A stretch of 64,000 nucleotides of DNA from Bacteroidales bacterium (GTDB lineage Bacteria; Bacteroidota; Bacteroidia; Bacteroidales; VadinHA17): positions 62,001 to 126,000 of the forward strand of contig JADJLX010000003.1 of NCBI GenBank assembly GCA_016709865.1. Reading direction: 5' to 3'. This document shows positions 46,086 to 54,765 of this stretch, one piece after another. The notes beneath the pieces are model-generated. The model was not told where the DNA came from, ran no database searches, and saw only the letters and a program-made list of their open reading frames with translations. Each line of letters begins with the position of its first letter. The first letter of the stretch is position 1. The translations under genes were made by a program, and so were the position numbers.

Positions 46086-47684
46086 TTAGTCTATCTTTAA
46101 AATCACTGGCGACAGGGGAACTGTTTTCCCATCTGGCCCAAGAGCGGTAATGTCTTTTATAGTTAAGTATTTGCCCCTTGTAAGTCTGTTGATAAGGTCT
46201 TTCTGTTGCGCAGTAAGCGTGCTGCTTGTACTCCTCTGCTCAAAGTCACCTCTGCTGTCGGAGAAGAGGATTGTAAAAGCTGTAATATTGTACTGAAGAT
46301 CAAAATCGAAATCAGGCATCTGGGCAAACACACCCTGCTGTGCAGCTGCAGTAGCTCTTGATATTGATCCCTCATTTTTTCCACCGAAAACAGCAATTGG
46401 AGGAGGTATTCTTTTTACCCTGAATTCATATGGAGGATACTGAACAACTTTACCATTTATGTTAGCTGAAGCAATAACCTGTACTTTCTGATCGAGTGCA
46501 GAGGGTTTAACAGCCCACGCTCCTTTGAAGGGCTCTCCTTTGGAGTTTTTAACCTTTTCTGTAGTGAACGTGCCATTTACAACTCTGATAGATATTTTAT
46601 CAGGGCTGATACCCGGTACCGAAACATCGATTGGGTTGGGAATACCAAAATACATGACATTCATAGCCGTTGGGGAAACAATAACATTAGGTTCTCCAAC
46701 AACATATTCTGAGTTAAAATCGTAGCTTTTCGTTGAGCCATCGGGTGCTTTAAGAGAAATTACACCACCCCATTTTTTTGTTCCTATAGAAGAGGCTGCA
46801 ACTTTATAGATTCCTTTACCTGTTTCATCTATTTCCAGTTTTGAGCCACCATTGATAGTAATCTCTGGCTTTTGAGTTGTATCGGTTGCCGAGATAAAAA
46901 CCTGGGCCTCATAACTGCCTCCCTGAGTAACATAATTAGAATTAGGAATAACAATAGGAGAGAGTTTATTAAATTTGAATGAAGAAGCATCGATCTGGGA
47001 ATAAAGATAGTTCAGAACTTCAGTTTCACCGTTACGTACAGCGAGCTGCATTTCAGATAGAATACAGATAACTGCTACAAGCGGCAGTGTTTGGAAGTTC
47101 AGGTTTTCCCATTTTTCAATTTTCCCATCCTTATTTTTTCCGTCTTCGGTATTAAGACTTGATCTTAGAGCATCTTCTGCTGATTTGTTTTTACCCTCGA
47201 GTGTGGTGATTAAGAATTCCCTGTACTCACTAAGGATTGCTTTAAGGTCATTTGCTTTACCGTTGTTGTCATCTCCAATAAGTATTTGTGTAGGAATGTC
47301 AACCTGGTCGATTCTTTTAACAGCTTCAATTACAACCTCATCGCCGACAATTGCCAGGTTTTCAGGACCTTCAGCTTCATTAATAATTTCTATTTTCAGT
47401 CCCTGAATAAAAGTGTATGCCTCATCAGCCCGTTCTTTTACAGCATAAGCAGCAGTTTTATATTTACCTGCTTTTGCAGGGTTTTCAGCTGCGGCTCTGT
47501 CGAACTCCTGATAGATCATATTATTTTTAAGGACATAATTTGCAATAGTCTGGGTAAGACCCTTGTCAACTTTTTTGAATGCTTCAACGGCCTCTTTTGA
47601 TACGTTAAGTGCTAGCATGGCGGTAAGCACCAGGTACATCATACCGATCATCTTTTGCCGTGGAGATAGCTTTTCGTGAGCCAT
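46086..47684 (-). CDS. gldM: Type IX secretion/gliding motor protein GldM/PorM
   Basis: A 532-residue protein with one N-terminal membrane helix (MIGMMYLVLTAMLALNVS, residues 13-30) and a long periplasmic part of four tandem domains. With GldL it forms the proton-driven motor of the T9SS. Arg9 in KLSPRQKMIG is conserved, and in characterised GldM the equivalent arginine takes part in proton coupling (family knowledge). The end of the protein (SRGDFEQRSTSSTLTAQQKDLINRL and VPLSPVILKID, in short pieces) is the domain thought to contact GldK-GldN. It lies 37 bases after gldL. Confidence 0.95.
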   Translation of the reverse strand: MAHEKLSPRQKMIGMMYLVLTAMLALNVSKEAVEAFKKVDKGLTQTIANYVLKNNMIYQEFDRAAAENPAKAGKYKTAAYAVKERADEAYTFIQGLKIEIINEAEGPENLAIVGDEVVIEAVKRIDQVDIPTQILIGDDNNGKANDLKAILSEYREFLITTLEGKNKSAEDALRSSLNTEDGKNKDGKIEKWENLNFQTLPLVAVICILSEMQLAVRNGETEVLNYLYSQIDASSFKFNKLSPIVIPNSNYVTQGGSYEAQVFISATDTTQKPEITINGGSKLEIDETGKGIYKVAASSIGTKKWGGVISLKAPDGSTKSYDFNSEYVVGEPNVIVSPTAMNVMYFGIPNPIDVSVPGISPDKISIRVVNGTFTTEKVKNSKGEPFKGAWAVKPSALDQKVQVIASANINGKVVQYPPYEFRVKRIPPPIAVFGGKNEGSISRATAAAQQGVFAQMPDFDFDLQYNITAFTILFSDSRGDFEQRSTSSTLTAQQKDLINRLTRGKYLTIKDITALGPDGKTVPLSPVILKID

Positions 47685-47721
47685 TTTGTAGGTAGTTTAG
47701 TTTCGTTAAAAAAATGCCACG

Positions 47722-48609
47722 TTATTTAACATTCATAGCAGCAAGCATATTTCCATAAACATTGTTGAGTGCTGATAGATTGTCGTTGAGTTTTGTTATC
47801 TGTTCGCGGTACTTTTTAGTATCACCAGCTGATTCTGTAAGATCTTTCATTAAACCCTGAACCCCTTTGTAAAGGTTATCTGATTCTTTAATATGGTCAT
47901 CTGCACCCTTACGCTGTAGTTCATATACAGCATTAAGAGCAGAAAGATTTTTGTTCAGCGATTCAAGTTGCTGTTGATATGATTTTCCACCTACTTCTAT
48001 AACCGAGAATGAATCAGCCATATTACGATATGTAGAGCTGGTTTCATTTATTAATTTTGCTGTTGACTGGTAAGAATCAGATAGCTTGCCAAGTGATTCA
48101 GTAGCAGTATTAATAGTGCCTGCATACTTGTTTGTAGCAGCTGAGATGTCGTTCATCGCATTTATATTTGATGTAGCGTCACCAAGTTTCTTCATTCCGA
48201 CACCCAGTTTCATAAACAGGTCCGGAGTGATTTCTGCTTTTTCAAGCATCTCATCAAACTTAGCCATAGCAGCTGATCCGGCACCACCGCCTCCTCCGCT
48301 ACCACCACCGGGAGCTGCACCGTAATGTTTCCCTGTGTGTGAAGCCAGTTCCTGAGCACCGTCTTCCGGAATTCCAGCAAGTTCAGGATATACCAGAGTC
48401 CAGTCAATCTCCTCATGAAGAGGCTCAAAGGCTGAAAAGAAGAAGATTATTGCCTCAGTTAGAAGACCAAGGGTAAGCATTTCCGATGCTAATGGCCAGT
48501 GCTGTATTTTAAACAATGCACCAATAATAACGACGGAAGCACCTAAACCATAGAGTTTTGCGATGAAATTCTTCCATCCGCTGCTTTGTACTAATTCTGC
48601 TAGGCTCAT
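47722..48609 (-). CDS. gldL: Type IX secretion/gliding motor protein GldL/PorL
   Basis: A 295-residue inner-membrane protein. Two helices, about 19-38 (LYGLGASVVIIGALFKI) and 42-60 (EMLTLGLLTEAIIFFFSAF), are followed by a cytoplasmic part. Glu52 in GLLTEA corresponds to the proton-carrying glutamate described for GldL. A glycine-rich linker near residue 100 (GGGSGGGGGAG) leads to a long coiled-coil region with repeated LNKNLSALNAVYELQ and LNDNLSALNNVYGNML motifs. Partner of GldM. Confidence 0.94.
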   Translation of the reverse strand: MSLAELVQSSGWKNFIAKLYGLGASVVIIGALFKIQHWPLASEMLTLGLLTEAIIFFFSAFEPLHEEIDWTLVYPELAGIPEDGAQELASHTGKHYGAAPGGGSGGGGGAGSAAMAKFDEMLEKAEITPDLFMKLGVGMKKLGDATSNINAMNDISAATNKYAGTINTATESLGKLSDSYQSTAKLINETSSTYRNMADSFSVIEVGGKSYQQQLESLNKNLSALNAVYELQRKGADDHIKESDNLYKGVQGLMKDLTESAGDTKKYREQITKLNDNLSALNNVYGNMLAAMNVK

Positions 48610-48641
48610 ATACCTGATTATTTTAGGGTTATTTCAAATAT

Positions 48642-49988
48642 TTAGTTTACTCCAATATATGCTCTTACATTTCTGAATCCTACATATGGTTTGGTAGAAT
48701 CCTGATATTCATAATCTCTGGAACCGGTCTGAAGAAAATATGCGATATCTTTCCATGATCCGCCACGGATTACTTTTCTCTTCATTACAACATCATCCTG
48801 TGGTTTCGCATCATACTGGTAATCGGGCTGAAGGTCATGCTGGAAAATATATGCTGACGGATGGAAAGCTCCGCGAGTCCATTCAGCTACGTTTCCCGAC
48901 ATATCATAGAGACCAAATTCATTTGGTTCGTATGATCCTACTTTTCCGGCATAAACATTACCGTCGTCGATATAATTTCCACGGAGTGGTTTAAAGTTAG
49001 CAAGGAAGCATCCTTTGTTATTACGTGTGTAAGGTCCGCCCCATGGGTACATCGAAAGGTCGAGACCGCCCCTGGCTGCATACTCCCACTGTGATTCGAG
49101 AGGCAGTTCATAAGCCTGAACATCAGGAATTCCCTGTTTCCTGAGAGCTGTATTCATATAATCTGTTCTCCAGATGCTGAAAGCACGGGCCTGTACCCAT
49201 GATACTCCGACAACCGGATAATCATCAAATGATGGGTGCCAGAAATAAAGTGATGCCTGGGGATCGTTAAATGAATATGTAAAGTCTCTGATCCAGCAAA
49301 GTGTATCAGGGTAAACATTAATAATATTGTGTTTGATGAATGATGAGCGGTCTTTGATATCGGTACGTGTGCCATCAAGATTTGTTACCTGTCCTTCATA
49401 TTTACCTGAAGTCTTTTCGAAGTCATCATATTTATAGGTTGATTTTGCAGCCTGAAGATAATCTACCCAGTAGTAAGAATAATTAAGTTTCCTTACGTCA
49501 ACCTGTTTTTTACCATTGAATCTTTCTTCAGGTGGATAAAACATCTCCTCTATAGTAGCCTTTGTTGTCTCTTCTTCAGGATCTATTTTTTCTTCCCAGT
49601 TAATAACATTAGGTTCAATTACGTTTCCTTCATCATCAACAAGGAAATACTCGCGGTCTGCAATACTTGCGTTTCCAAGTTTGGTTCTTAAAATAGAATC
49701 GCGTACATAGTATACAAACTGACGATACTTATTATTGGTGATTTCTGTCTGGTCCATCCAGAATGCATCAACAGTAACAGACTTTGAAACAGCGTTATTG
49801 GCAAATATCGCATCCTGTTCACTTGGCCCCATCATAAAATTCCCTGCGGGAATAAAAGCCATCTCAAATGGTTCAGGTTCAAAGAATTTTTTCCGCCCCA
49901 GCACTCCGGTTAGCTCTCCACTATTAGAAGACCCACAACCAGTTAACAGGAATATCAATATTAGAGCAGATAGTGTTACCTTTTTCAT
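48642..49988 (-). CDS. gldK: Type IX secretion lipoprotein GldK/PorK
   Basis: A 448-residue outer-membrane lipoprotein with the lipobox ILIFLLTGCGSSNSG (Cys18). The fold is of the formylglycine-generating enzyme/SUMF1 type: FIPAGNFMMGPSEQD near residue 47, VDAFWMDQTEITNNKYRQF near 75, then YPVVGVSWVQARAFSIWR, LPLESQWEYAARGG, LYDMSGNVAEWTRG and VIRGGSWKDIAYFLQ. GldK is a non-catalytic member that forms the periplasmic ring with GldN. First of the gldKLMN genes, 47 bases after the porP/sprF-like gene. Confidence 0.95.
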   Translation of the reverse strand: MKKVTLSALILIFLLTGCGSSNSGELTGVLGRKKFFEPEPFEMAFIPAGNFMMGPSEQDAIFANNAVSKSVTVDAFWMDQTEITNNKYRQFVYYVRDSILRTKLGNASIADREYFLVDDEGNVIEPNVINWEEKIDPEEETTKATIEEMFYPPEERFNGKKQVDVRKLNYSYYWVDYLQAAKSTYKYDDFEKTSGKYEGQVTNLDGTRTDIKDRSSFIKHNIINVYPDTLCWIRDFTYSFNDPQASLYFWHPSFDDYPVVGVSWVQARAFSIWRTDYMNTALRKQGIPDVQAYELPLESQWEYAARGGLDLSMYPWGGPYTRNNKGCFLANFKPLRGNYIDDGNVYAGKVGSYEPNEFGLYDMSGNVAEWTRGAFHPSAYIFQHDLQPDYQYDAKPQDDVVMKRKVIRGGSWKDIAYFLQTGSRDYEYQDSTKPYVGFRNVRAYIGVN

Positions 49989-50035
49989 AATACTATAGAA
50001 TTTTGTAATGCAAGTAAGTTATTTTTTTTTAATAT

Positions 50036-50980
50036 TCATAAAAATCTGATACTTTTATATTTCATCGGGCTTTTGCCCAGGCTCAGGTCGAAGCAATAAT
50101 TAACCAGAAACTCATGTGATCCGCTACTGTTTTTTCTTATATCCGATAAGGTAAAATCATACGCATATCCCAATCTGATGCCATTATAAAGTTCAAAACC
50201 CACCAATCCTGTCAGGGCATCTCCGGCTCTGTAAGAAACGCCGCCCCAGACCTTTTTATTGTATCTTACCAGAGATGTTATTGTAAATTGTGTCACCTTT
50301 CCATCACTGAATGCAAACAAAGAAGGAAGAAGCTCCAATGATGGGTTTGGAAGCTGTAATGTATATCCGGCAGTGAGGTAGTAGTGCCTGCTTACGTATG
50401 GTGTTCCTTTAGAGAATTTAATTTTAGGCTGATTCAGATGGGTAACGGAAAATCCTGCATAGTATTTATCTGCTTTATAGTACATCCCTAACCCGGCATC
50501 AAAAGCAACAAAGCTCTCTTTATTTTCAGGAATCAAGGGATCTCCGGTGGCCGGTGTGTGAACGTCTCCGGCAGGGATCTGCCATGTTGGAGAGAGGGTT
50601 TTGTTGAGCATTCCAAGACTGATTCCAATACCCAGCTTCCCGGTACCAACATCCATCAGATATGAATATGATAAAGAGAGATTAATATCTTTATCAAAAC
50701 CCACATTATCACTTTCAATTAATAATCCAACGCCACTTTTTATCCTGAATGGAGAAACAGGTGCGCTAATATTGAAAAGAGTAGTTGAAGGTGCTCCCTT
50801 AAATCCAACCCATTGCTGACGGTTAAGTGCAGTAGCACAAATCAATCCGGAGGTGCCTGCAACGCCGGGGTTATATGTCAGAGTATTAAACATATAATGA
50901 CTCGACAGCGGATCTTGCTGAGACAAAACCGGCTGAAAAAATATAACTAAAAAAAGAAATGCAATATTTAGTTTTTTCAT
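50036..50980 (-). CDS. porP: PorP/SprF-like outer-membrane protein
   Basis: A 314-residue protein with a signal peptide (residues 1-20, cut before QQDPLSSHY). The block PLSSHYMFNTLTYNPGVAGTSGLICATALNRQQWVGFKGAP is the family signature (landmarks YNPGVAGTSG and NRQQWVGFKGAP). It continues as a 14-strand-type barrel with ...GVGLLIESDNVGF and ENKESFVAFDAGLGMYY. PorP/SprF proteins link to GldM/peptidoglycan-bound partners or help export SprB-like adhesins. The ATG at 50980 (MKKLNIAFLF) gives the signal peptide; an in-frame upstream ATG at 51007 is unlikely. It is directly upstream of gldK as in porPKLMN loci. Confidence 0.9.
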   Translation of the reverse strand: MKKLNIAFLFLVIFFQPVLSQQDPLSSHYMFNTLTYNPGVAGTSGLICATALNRQQWVGFKGAPSTTLFNISAPVSPFRIKSGVGLLIESDNVGFDKDINLSLSYSYLMDVGTGKLGIGISLGMLNKTLSPTWQIPAGDVHTPATGDPLIPENKESFVAFDAGLGMYYKADKYYAGFSVTHLNQPKIKFSKGTPYVSRHYYLTAGYTLQLPNPSLELLPSLFAFSDGKVTQFTITSLVRYNKKVWGGVSYRAGDALTGLVGFELYNGIRLGYAYDFTLSDIRKNSSGSHEFLVNYCFDLSLGKSPMKYKSIRFL

Positions 50981-51166
50981 TTCTTTATCACACCGTGCAA
51001 TGCACATAGGTTGAACGAGTAAAATAAATAAAAATCTGCATGCAATACAAATTTCCCTGAATTAATTTAAATTAATTAAACAGCTCTTTTGATGAGTCTG
51101 CCAAACAACATGGCAAACACCTCAAAATGCATGATAAAGCTTACAACAAAAATTATACCTTAAAAT

Positions 51167-52336
51167 TCATGATTTAAGCCTGTCGACAGCTTTAACCCAT
51201 CTGTCGGGGACTTCATTTCTATTGGCTTTCAGATAATCCTCATGGGAACAGGCTATATACTGGTCCTGTTCTTTTTCCTGAGAAATTACAATCCACCATC
51301 TGTCGGTGAGATTACTCTTTATAAAGATCAGATCATCTTCAAGATCAGTAACCCGTACATGATATTTTATGAACCGGCCTGAATTGCTAATGCTCAGAGC
51401 AGGCGTTTCATATTGCTTTTGTGAAAAGCCTTCAAGGAAAAACCACAGAATCTGGGCTGCAAGACCTGTTGTCTGATTACGAATATCAAATTCAGGATTT
51501 ACATCAAACAGTCCGAATACTTTTAGTTTGTCGGAGATTCCGGCATATCTTGAAAGAAGACATATTTCCTCTCCATAAAATCCATTGGGCGACGGGCTCA
51601 TTGTTCCCTGGGCATCTGACTGCCTAACTGCCGAAATGTCGAAGATAGCTGCATCAGAATCCCTGAACAGTGGTTCAGTCAGATATATCGCCTGTCTCAC
51701 ATCTCCAATCCTTACCAGCTCAGATCTCTTTTTCAGGAAACGGTTTATTACCTGCTGGTCATTAAGATAGGTCTGGTAACCTATATTAATATAATGGGAG
51801 AAGGTACTTTTGTGATTGTTTATTATTGTATTCAGGTAATTAAACGATCCTGGTTCTTTATGTTCACTGTTAAAATCAATCCTTGGGTCCACTGCTGTAA
51901 GTGTATACCTGATTTTCTGACCGGAAAGAGCCTTATCAATTGCTGGTACAAGCGCACTGCTTCCTCCTATAATCAAAGGAAAAATATTTTCATTCAGCAG
52001 GATTGTCAGTATATCGGTCAGCCCTGCAATAGTATCATTAAAAGTCACTCCCTGCTTCATATTACCCAGATCGATGATTTTGGGTTTCCCCGGGATCTTG
52101 GCAAGTTTGTAGAGTTCGGTTCTTACTGCATCCGGACTTTTCATTGATCCCGCATTCGGGGAGTTGCGGCCTTCAGGCACTCCCAAAACTGCAATCCTGT
52201 ATTTGCTAATGTCTTTTATCGGAGCATTATCAGTATGGATAGTAATGTTATGAGGAAAGCCTGCCTGTGCATTAAGATGCTCAAAAACAGGAGGTTCAAT
52301 ACTTACGGGATTGAAATAGTCGTTAAGATCTACCAT
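51167..52336 (-). CDS. Arginase/formimidoylglutamase-fold protein, metal site degenerate
   Basis: A 389-residue ureohydrolase-fold protein. The usual manganese motifs are altered: GGxHS is GGSSALVPA, DAHxD is AVDPRIDFN and SxDxDxxDP is IFDISAVRQSDAQG. Most metal ligands are missing, so catalysis as arginase or formimidoylglutamase is doubtful. ASPNGFYGEE-like SPNGFYGEEICLLSRYAG and the FDISAVRQSD block look conserved for their own reasons, which suggests a binding or structural role. It lies between topA (6 bases) and the porP-gldKLMN genes, an arrangement I recognise as common in Bacteroidota with T9SS. Confidence 0.75.
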   Translation of the reverse strand: MVDLNDYFNPVSIEPPVFEHLNAQAGFPHNITIHTDNAPIKDISKYRIAVLGVPEGRNSPNAGSMKSPDAVRTELYKLAKIPGKPKIIDLGNMKQGVTFNDTIAGLTDILTILLNENIFPLIIGGSSALVPAIDKALSGQKIRYTLTAVDPRIDFNSEHKEPGSFNYLNTIINNHKSTFSHYINIGYQTYLNDQQVINRFLKKRSELVRIGDVRQAIYLTEPLFRDSDAAIFDISAVRQSDAQGTMSPSPNGFYGEEICLLSRYAGISDKLKVFGLFDVNPEFDIRNQTTGLAAQILWFFLEGFSQKQYETPALSISNSGRFIKYHVRVTDLEDDLIFIKSNLTDRWWIVISQEKEQDQYIACSHEDYLKANRNEVPDRWVKAVDRLKS

Positions 52337-52342
52337 GGTTTA

Positions 52343-54646
52343 TCAGGAACTCTTTTTCGTTTTATCACTGTTTTCGATAATTTTGATACAATCCTCCTTT
52401 GTCAGCTTATCTGCCTCAGTTCCTTTCGGAAGTCTGTAGTTTACCTTTTCCTTAACAATATACGGACCGTACCTTCCATTAAGAAGTTTTATGTCATCAA
52501 AATCTTTCAATACCTTTTTGCTGTCACTGTCATTCTTTTCAAGAATAACCTCAACTGCCCTGTCAAAGTTAACTTCATACGGATCGTCCACTCCCTTTTT
52601 AAGGGAATAGAACTTGCTTTTATGCCTGATATAGGGTCCAAACTTACCTATCCCAATAACCATTTCAGCACCATCATATTCTCCAAGTGAGCGGGGAAGC
52701 CGGAATAGGTTCAGTGCCTCTTCCAATGTTATTGTTTCGAGGAGCTGACTTTTTGATAAACTGGCAAACCTTGGTTTTTCATCATTTCCTGTCTCGCCTA
52801 TCTGTGCAACCGGTCCGAATCTTCCCATTCTGACTGTAACAGGTTCTCCAGTCTCAGGATGTTTTCCAAGAAGTCTTACCCCGGTCTTGCGTTCCTTTTT
52901 TTCCAGAGTGTTTGTAACGGTCTTATGAAAAGGACCATAGAATTTATCAAGCATCTTTGTCCATACAAGATTACCAAGGGCGATCTCATCAAACTGCTCT
53001 TCAATTTCTGCAGTGAAGTGATAGTCAACTATCTCAGAAAAATTCTCCATCAGGAAATCATTTACTATCATGCCGATATCCTGAGGAAAAAGTTTTGATT
53101 TTTCTTTTCCTGCAATCTCTGTTTTTTCTGTTGAAGTTACTTTTCCCTTAAGCAGGGAAATAACTTTGATCTGTCTTTTCTCGCCGGGCCTGTCTTCGCG
53201 TGCAACATATCCCCGGTTCTGTATTGTTGAAATTGTCGGAGCATATGTCGATGGCCTTCCTATTCCAAGTTCTTCAAGCTTTTTAACAAGACTTGCTTCA
53301 GTATACCTTGGCGGCGGGGTTGTATATTTTTGTGTTGCTGTAATTGTATCATAAGTTAATGGCATTCCTTTTACAACAGGAGGAATTACATATCTCTCCT
53401 CATCACTGTTTTCCTGATCGCTCGATTCGGAATATACTGTGAGAAAACCATCAAATTTGATCACTTCTCCGGTAGCCTGAAAAGTAACCGGCGAATTATT
53501 CATATCAATTGATATAGATGTTTTTTCTATTTGAGCATCAGCCATCTGCGATGCCACAGTTCTCTTCCAGATAAGTTCGTATAGCTTCTTCTCATTCTGG
53601 CTGCCGGCTGTTGTTGGCTGGTCGAGATATGCTGGCCTTATAGCCTCATGTGCCTCCTGGGCCCCTTTTGATTTTGTTTTAAACTGCCTTGTCTTTGAAT
53701 ATTTTGTACCATACTCCGAAACTATCATCTCATGTGCCTTGGTGAGCGCAAGAGAAGAGAGGTTTGTTGAATCGGTTCTCATGTATGTTATCTTACCTGC
53801 TTCATAAAGCTTCTGAGCAACAGCCATTGTCTGAGCAACTGAAAATCCCAGTTTGCGGTAAGCTTCCTGCTGAAGTGTTGAAGTTGTGAATGGAGGAGCC
53901 GGGGACCGTGTACCTGGTTTTATACTTATACTGCCAATTGAATATTTAGAATCGTTGCATAACTCAAGGAATTTCAGCGCCTCTTTTTCTTCAGGGAACC
54001 TCTTCGATGCCTCTGCTTTCAGAATTGCATTCTCTCCTTTCGTTGAATCGATTCTGAAAACTGCTGTTACCCTGAATGCCGATTCAGATTCGAATGCGAT
54101 TATCTCCCTTTCTCTTTCAACGAGCAGACGGACTGCTACGGACTGTACTCTGCCGGCAGAGAGAGAAGGCTGAACTTTTTTCCATAATACCGGAGATATT
54201 TCAAATCCGACAAGCCTGTCAAGAATACGCCGGGCCTGCTGCGAGTTAACAAGGTTCATATCAACCTGCCTCGGATTCTCAATGGCATTTGAAATTGCTT
54301 CCTTGGTTATCTCGTGAAATACAATTCGTTTTGTAGTGGAAAGATCAAGATTCAAAACGCTTGCAAGATGCCATGCAATTGCTTCCCCTTCCCGGTCCTC
54401 GTCAGATGCAATCCATACATTTTTAGATGATGAAGCAGCTTTTCGCAGTTCGCTTACAACTTTTGCTTTTTCCTTCGGGACTTCATAATCAGGGGTAAAT
54501 TTATTATCAACATCTATTCCCAGATTCTTTTTTGCAAGGTCCCTGATGTGCCCGAAACTGGAGACAACACGGAAATCTTTTCCCAGAAACTTTTCAATAG
54601 TTTTCGCTTTGGCAGGCGACTCAACAATTACAAGATTTTCGATCAT
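52343..54646 (-). CDS. topA: DNA topoisomerase I
   Basis: A 767-residue type IA topoisomerase that relaxes negative supercoils. The TOPRIM domain contains VESPAKAKTIEKFLG and SDEDREGEAIAWHL. The active-site tyrosine is Tyr288 in ITYMRTDSTNLS. LEELGIGRPSTYAPTISTIQNRGYV follows. The C-terminal third has no zinc-finger cysteines; instead it shows FGPVAQIG, FGPYIRHKSKFYSLKK and YGPYIVKEKVNYRLP-type repeats as in other Bacteroidota. It precedes the arginase-fold gene by 6 bases. Confidence 0.96.
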   Translation of the reverse strand: MIENLVIVESPAKAKTIEKFLGKDFRVVSSFGHIRDLAKKNLGIDVDNKFTPDYEVPKEKAKVVSELRKAASSSKNVWIASDEDREGEAIAWHLASVLNLDLSTTKRIVFHEITKEAISNAIENPRQVDMNLVNSQQARRILDRLVGFEISPVLWKKVQPSLSAGRVQSVAVRLLVEREREIIAFESESAFRVTAVFRIDSTKGENAILKAEASKRFPEEKEALKFLELCNDSKYSIGSISIKPGTRSPAPPFTTSTLQQEAYRKLGFSVAQTMAVAQKLYEAGKITYMRTDSTNLSSLALTKAHEMIVSEYGTKYSKTRQFKTKSKGAQEAHEAIRPAYLDQPTTAGSQNEKKLYELIWKRTVASQMADAQIEKTSISIDMNNSPVTFQATGEVIKFDGFLTVYSESSDQENSDEERYVIPPVVKGMPLTYDTITATQKYTTPPPRYTEASLVKKLEELGIGRPSTYAPTISTIQNRGYVAREDRPGEKRQIKVISLLKGKVTSTEKTEIAGKEKSKLFPQDIGMIVNDFLMENFSEIVDYHFTAEIEEQFDEIALGNLVWTKMLDKFYGPFHKTVTNTLEKKERKTGVRLLGKHPETGEPVTVRMGRFGPVAQIGETGNDEKPRFASLSKSQLLETITLEEALNLFRLPRSLGEYDGAEMVIGIGKFGPYIRHKSKFYSLKKGVDDPYEVNFDRAVEVILEKNDSDSKKVLKDFDDIKLLNGRYGPYIVKEKVNYRLPKGTEADKLTKEDCIKIIENSDKTKKSS

Positions 54647-54738
54647 CAGCAGAAATTTTTGTTCTTTTATCAGACGACAAAGTAAATCAATTAGGTACCA
54701 AACTTCAAAATAAACCGTTAAGATTCTTTATTATTTAC

Positions 54739-54746
54739 TATTTTTG
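54739..54746 (+). promoter_or_regulatory. -7 promoter element for the PBP1A gene (TATTTTTG)
   Basis: TATTTTTG matches TAnnTTTG and lies 19 bases before the ATG. No upstream TTTG is seen at the proper distance. Confidence 0.45.
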
Positions 54747-54765
54747 GGCCAAACATCTTAAGTAA

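Noticed and set aside
48086..48325. Proline-rich plus-strand frame
   Set aside because: It is the reverse of the glycine-rich linker in gldL.
51008..51166. Possible tRNA or small RNA upstream of the porP-like gene
   Set aside because: A/T-rich with no cloverleaf and no stable hairpin recognised.
51167..52336. Functional formimidoylglutamase (hutG)
   Set aside because: The metal-binding motifs are altered, and no other histidine-degradation gene is nearby.
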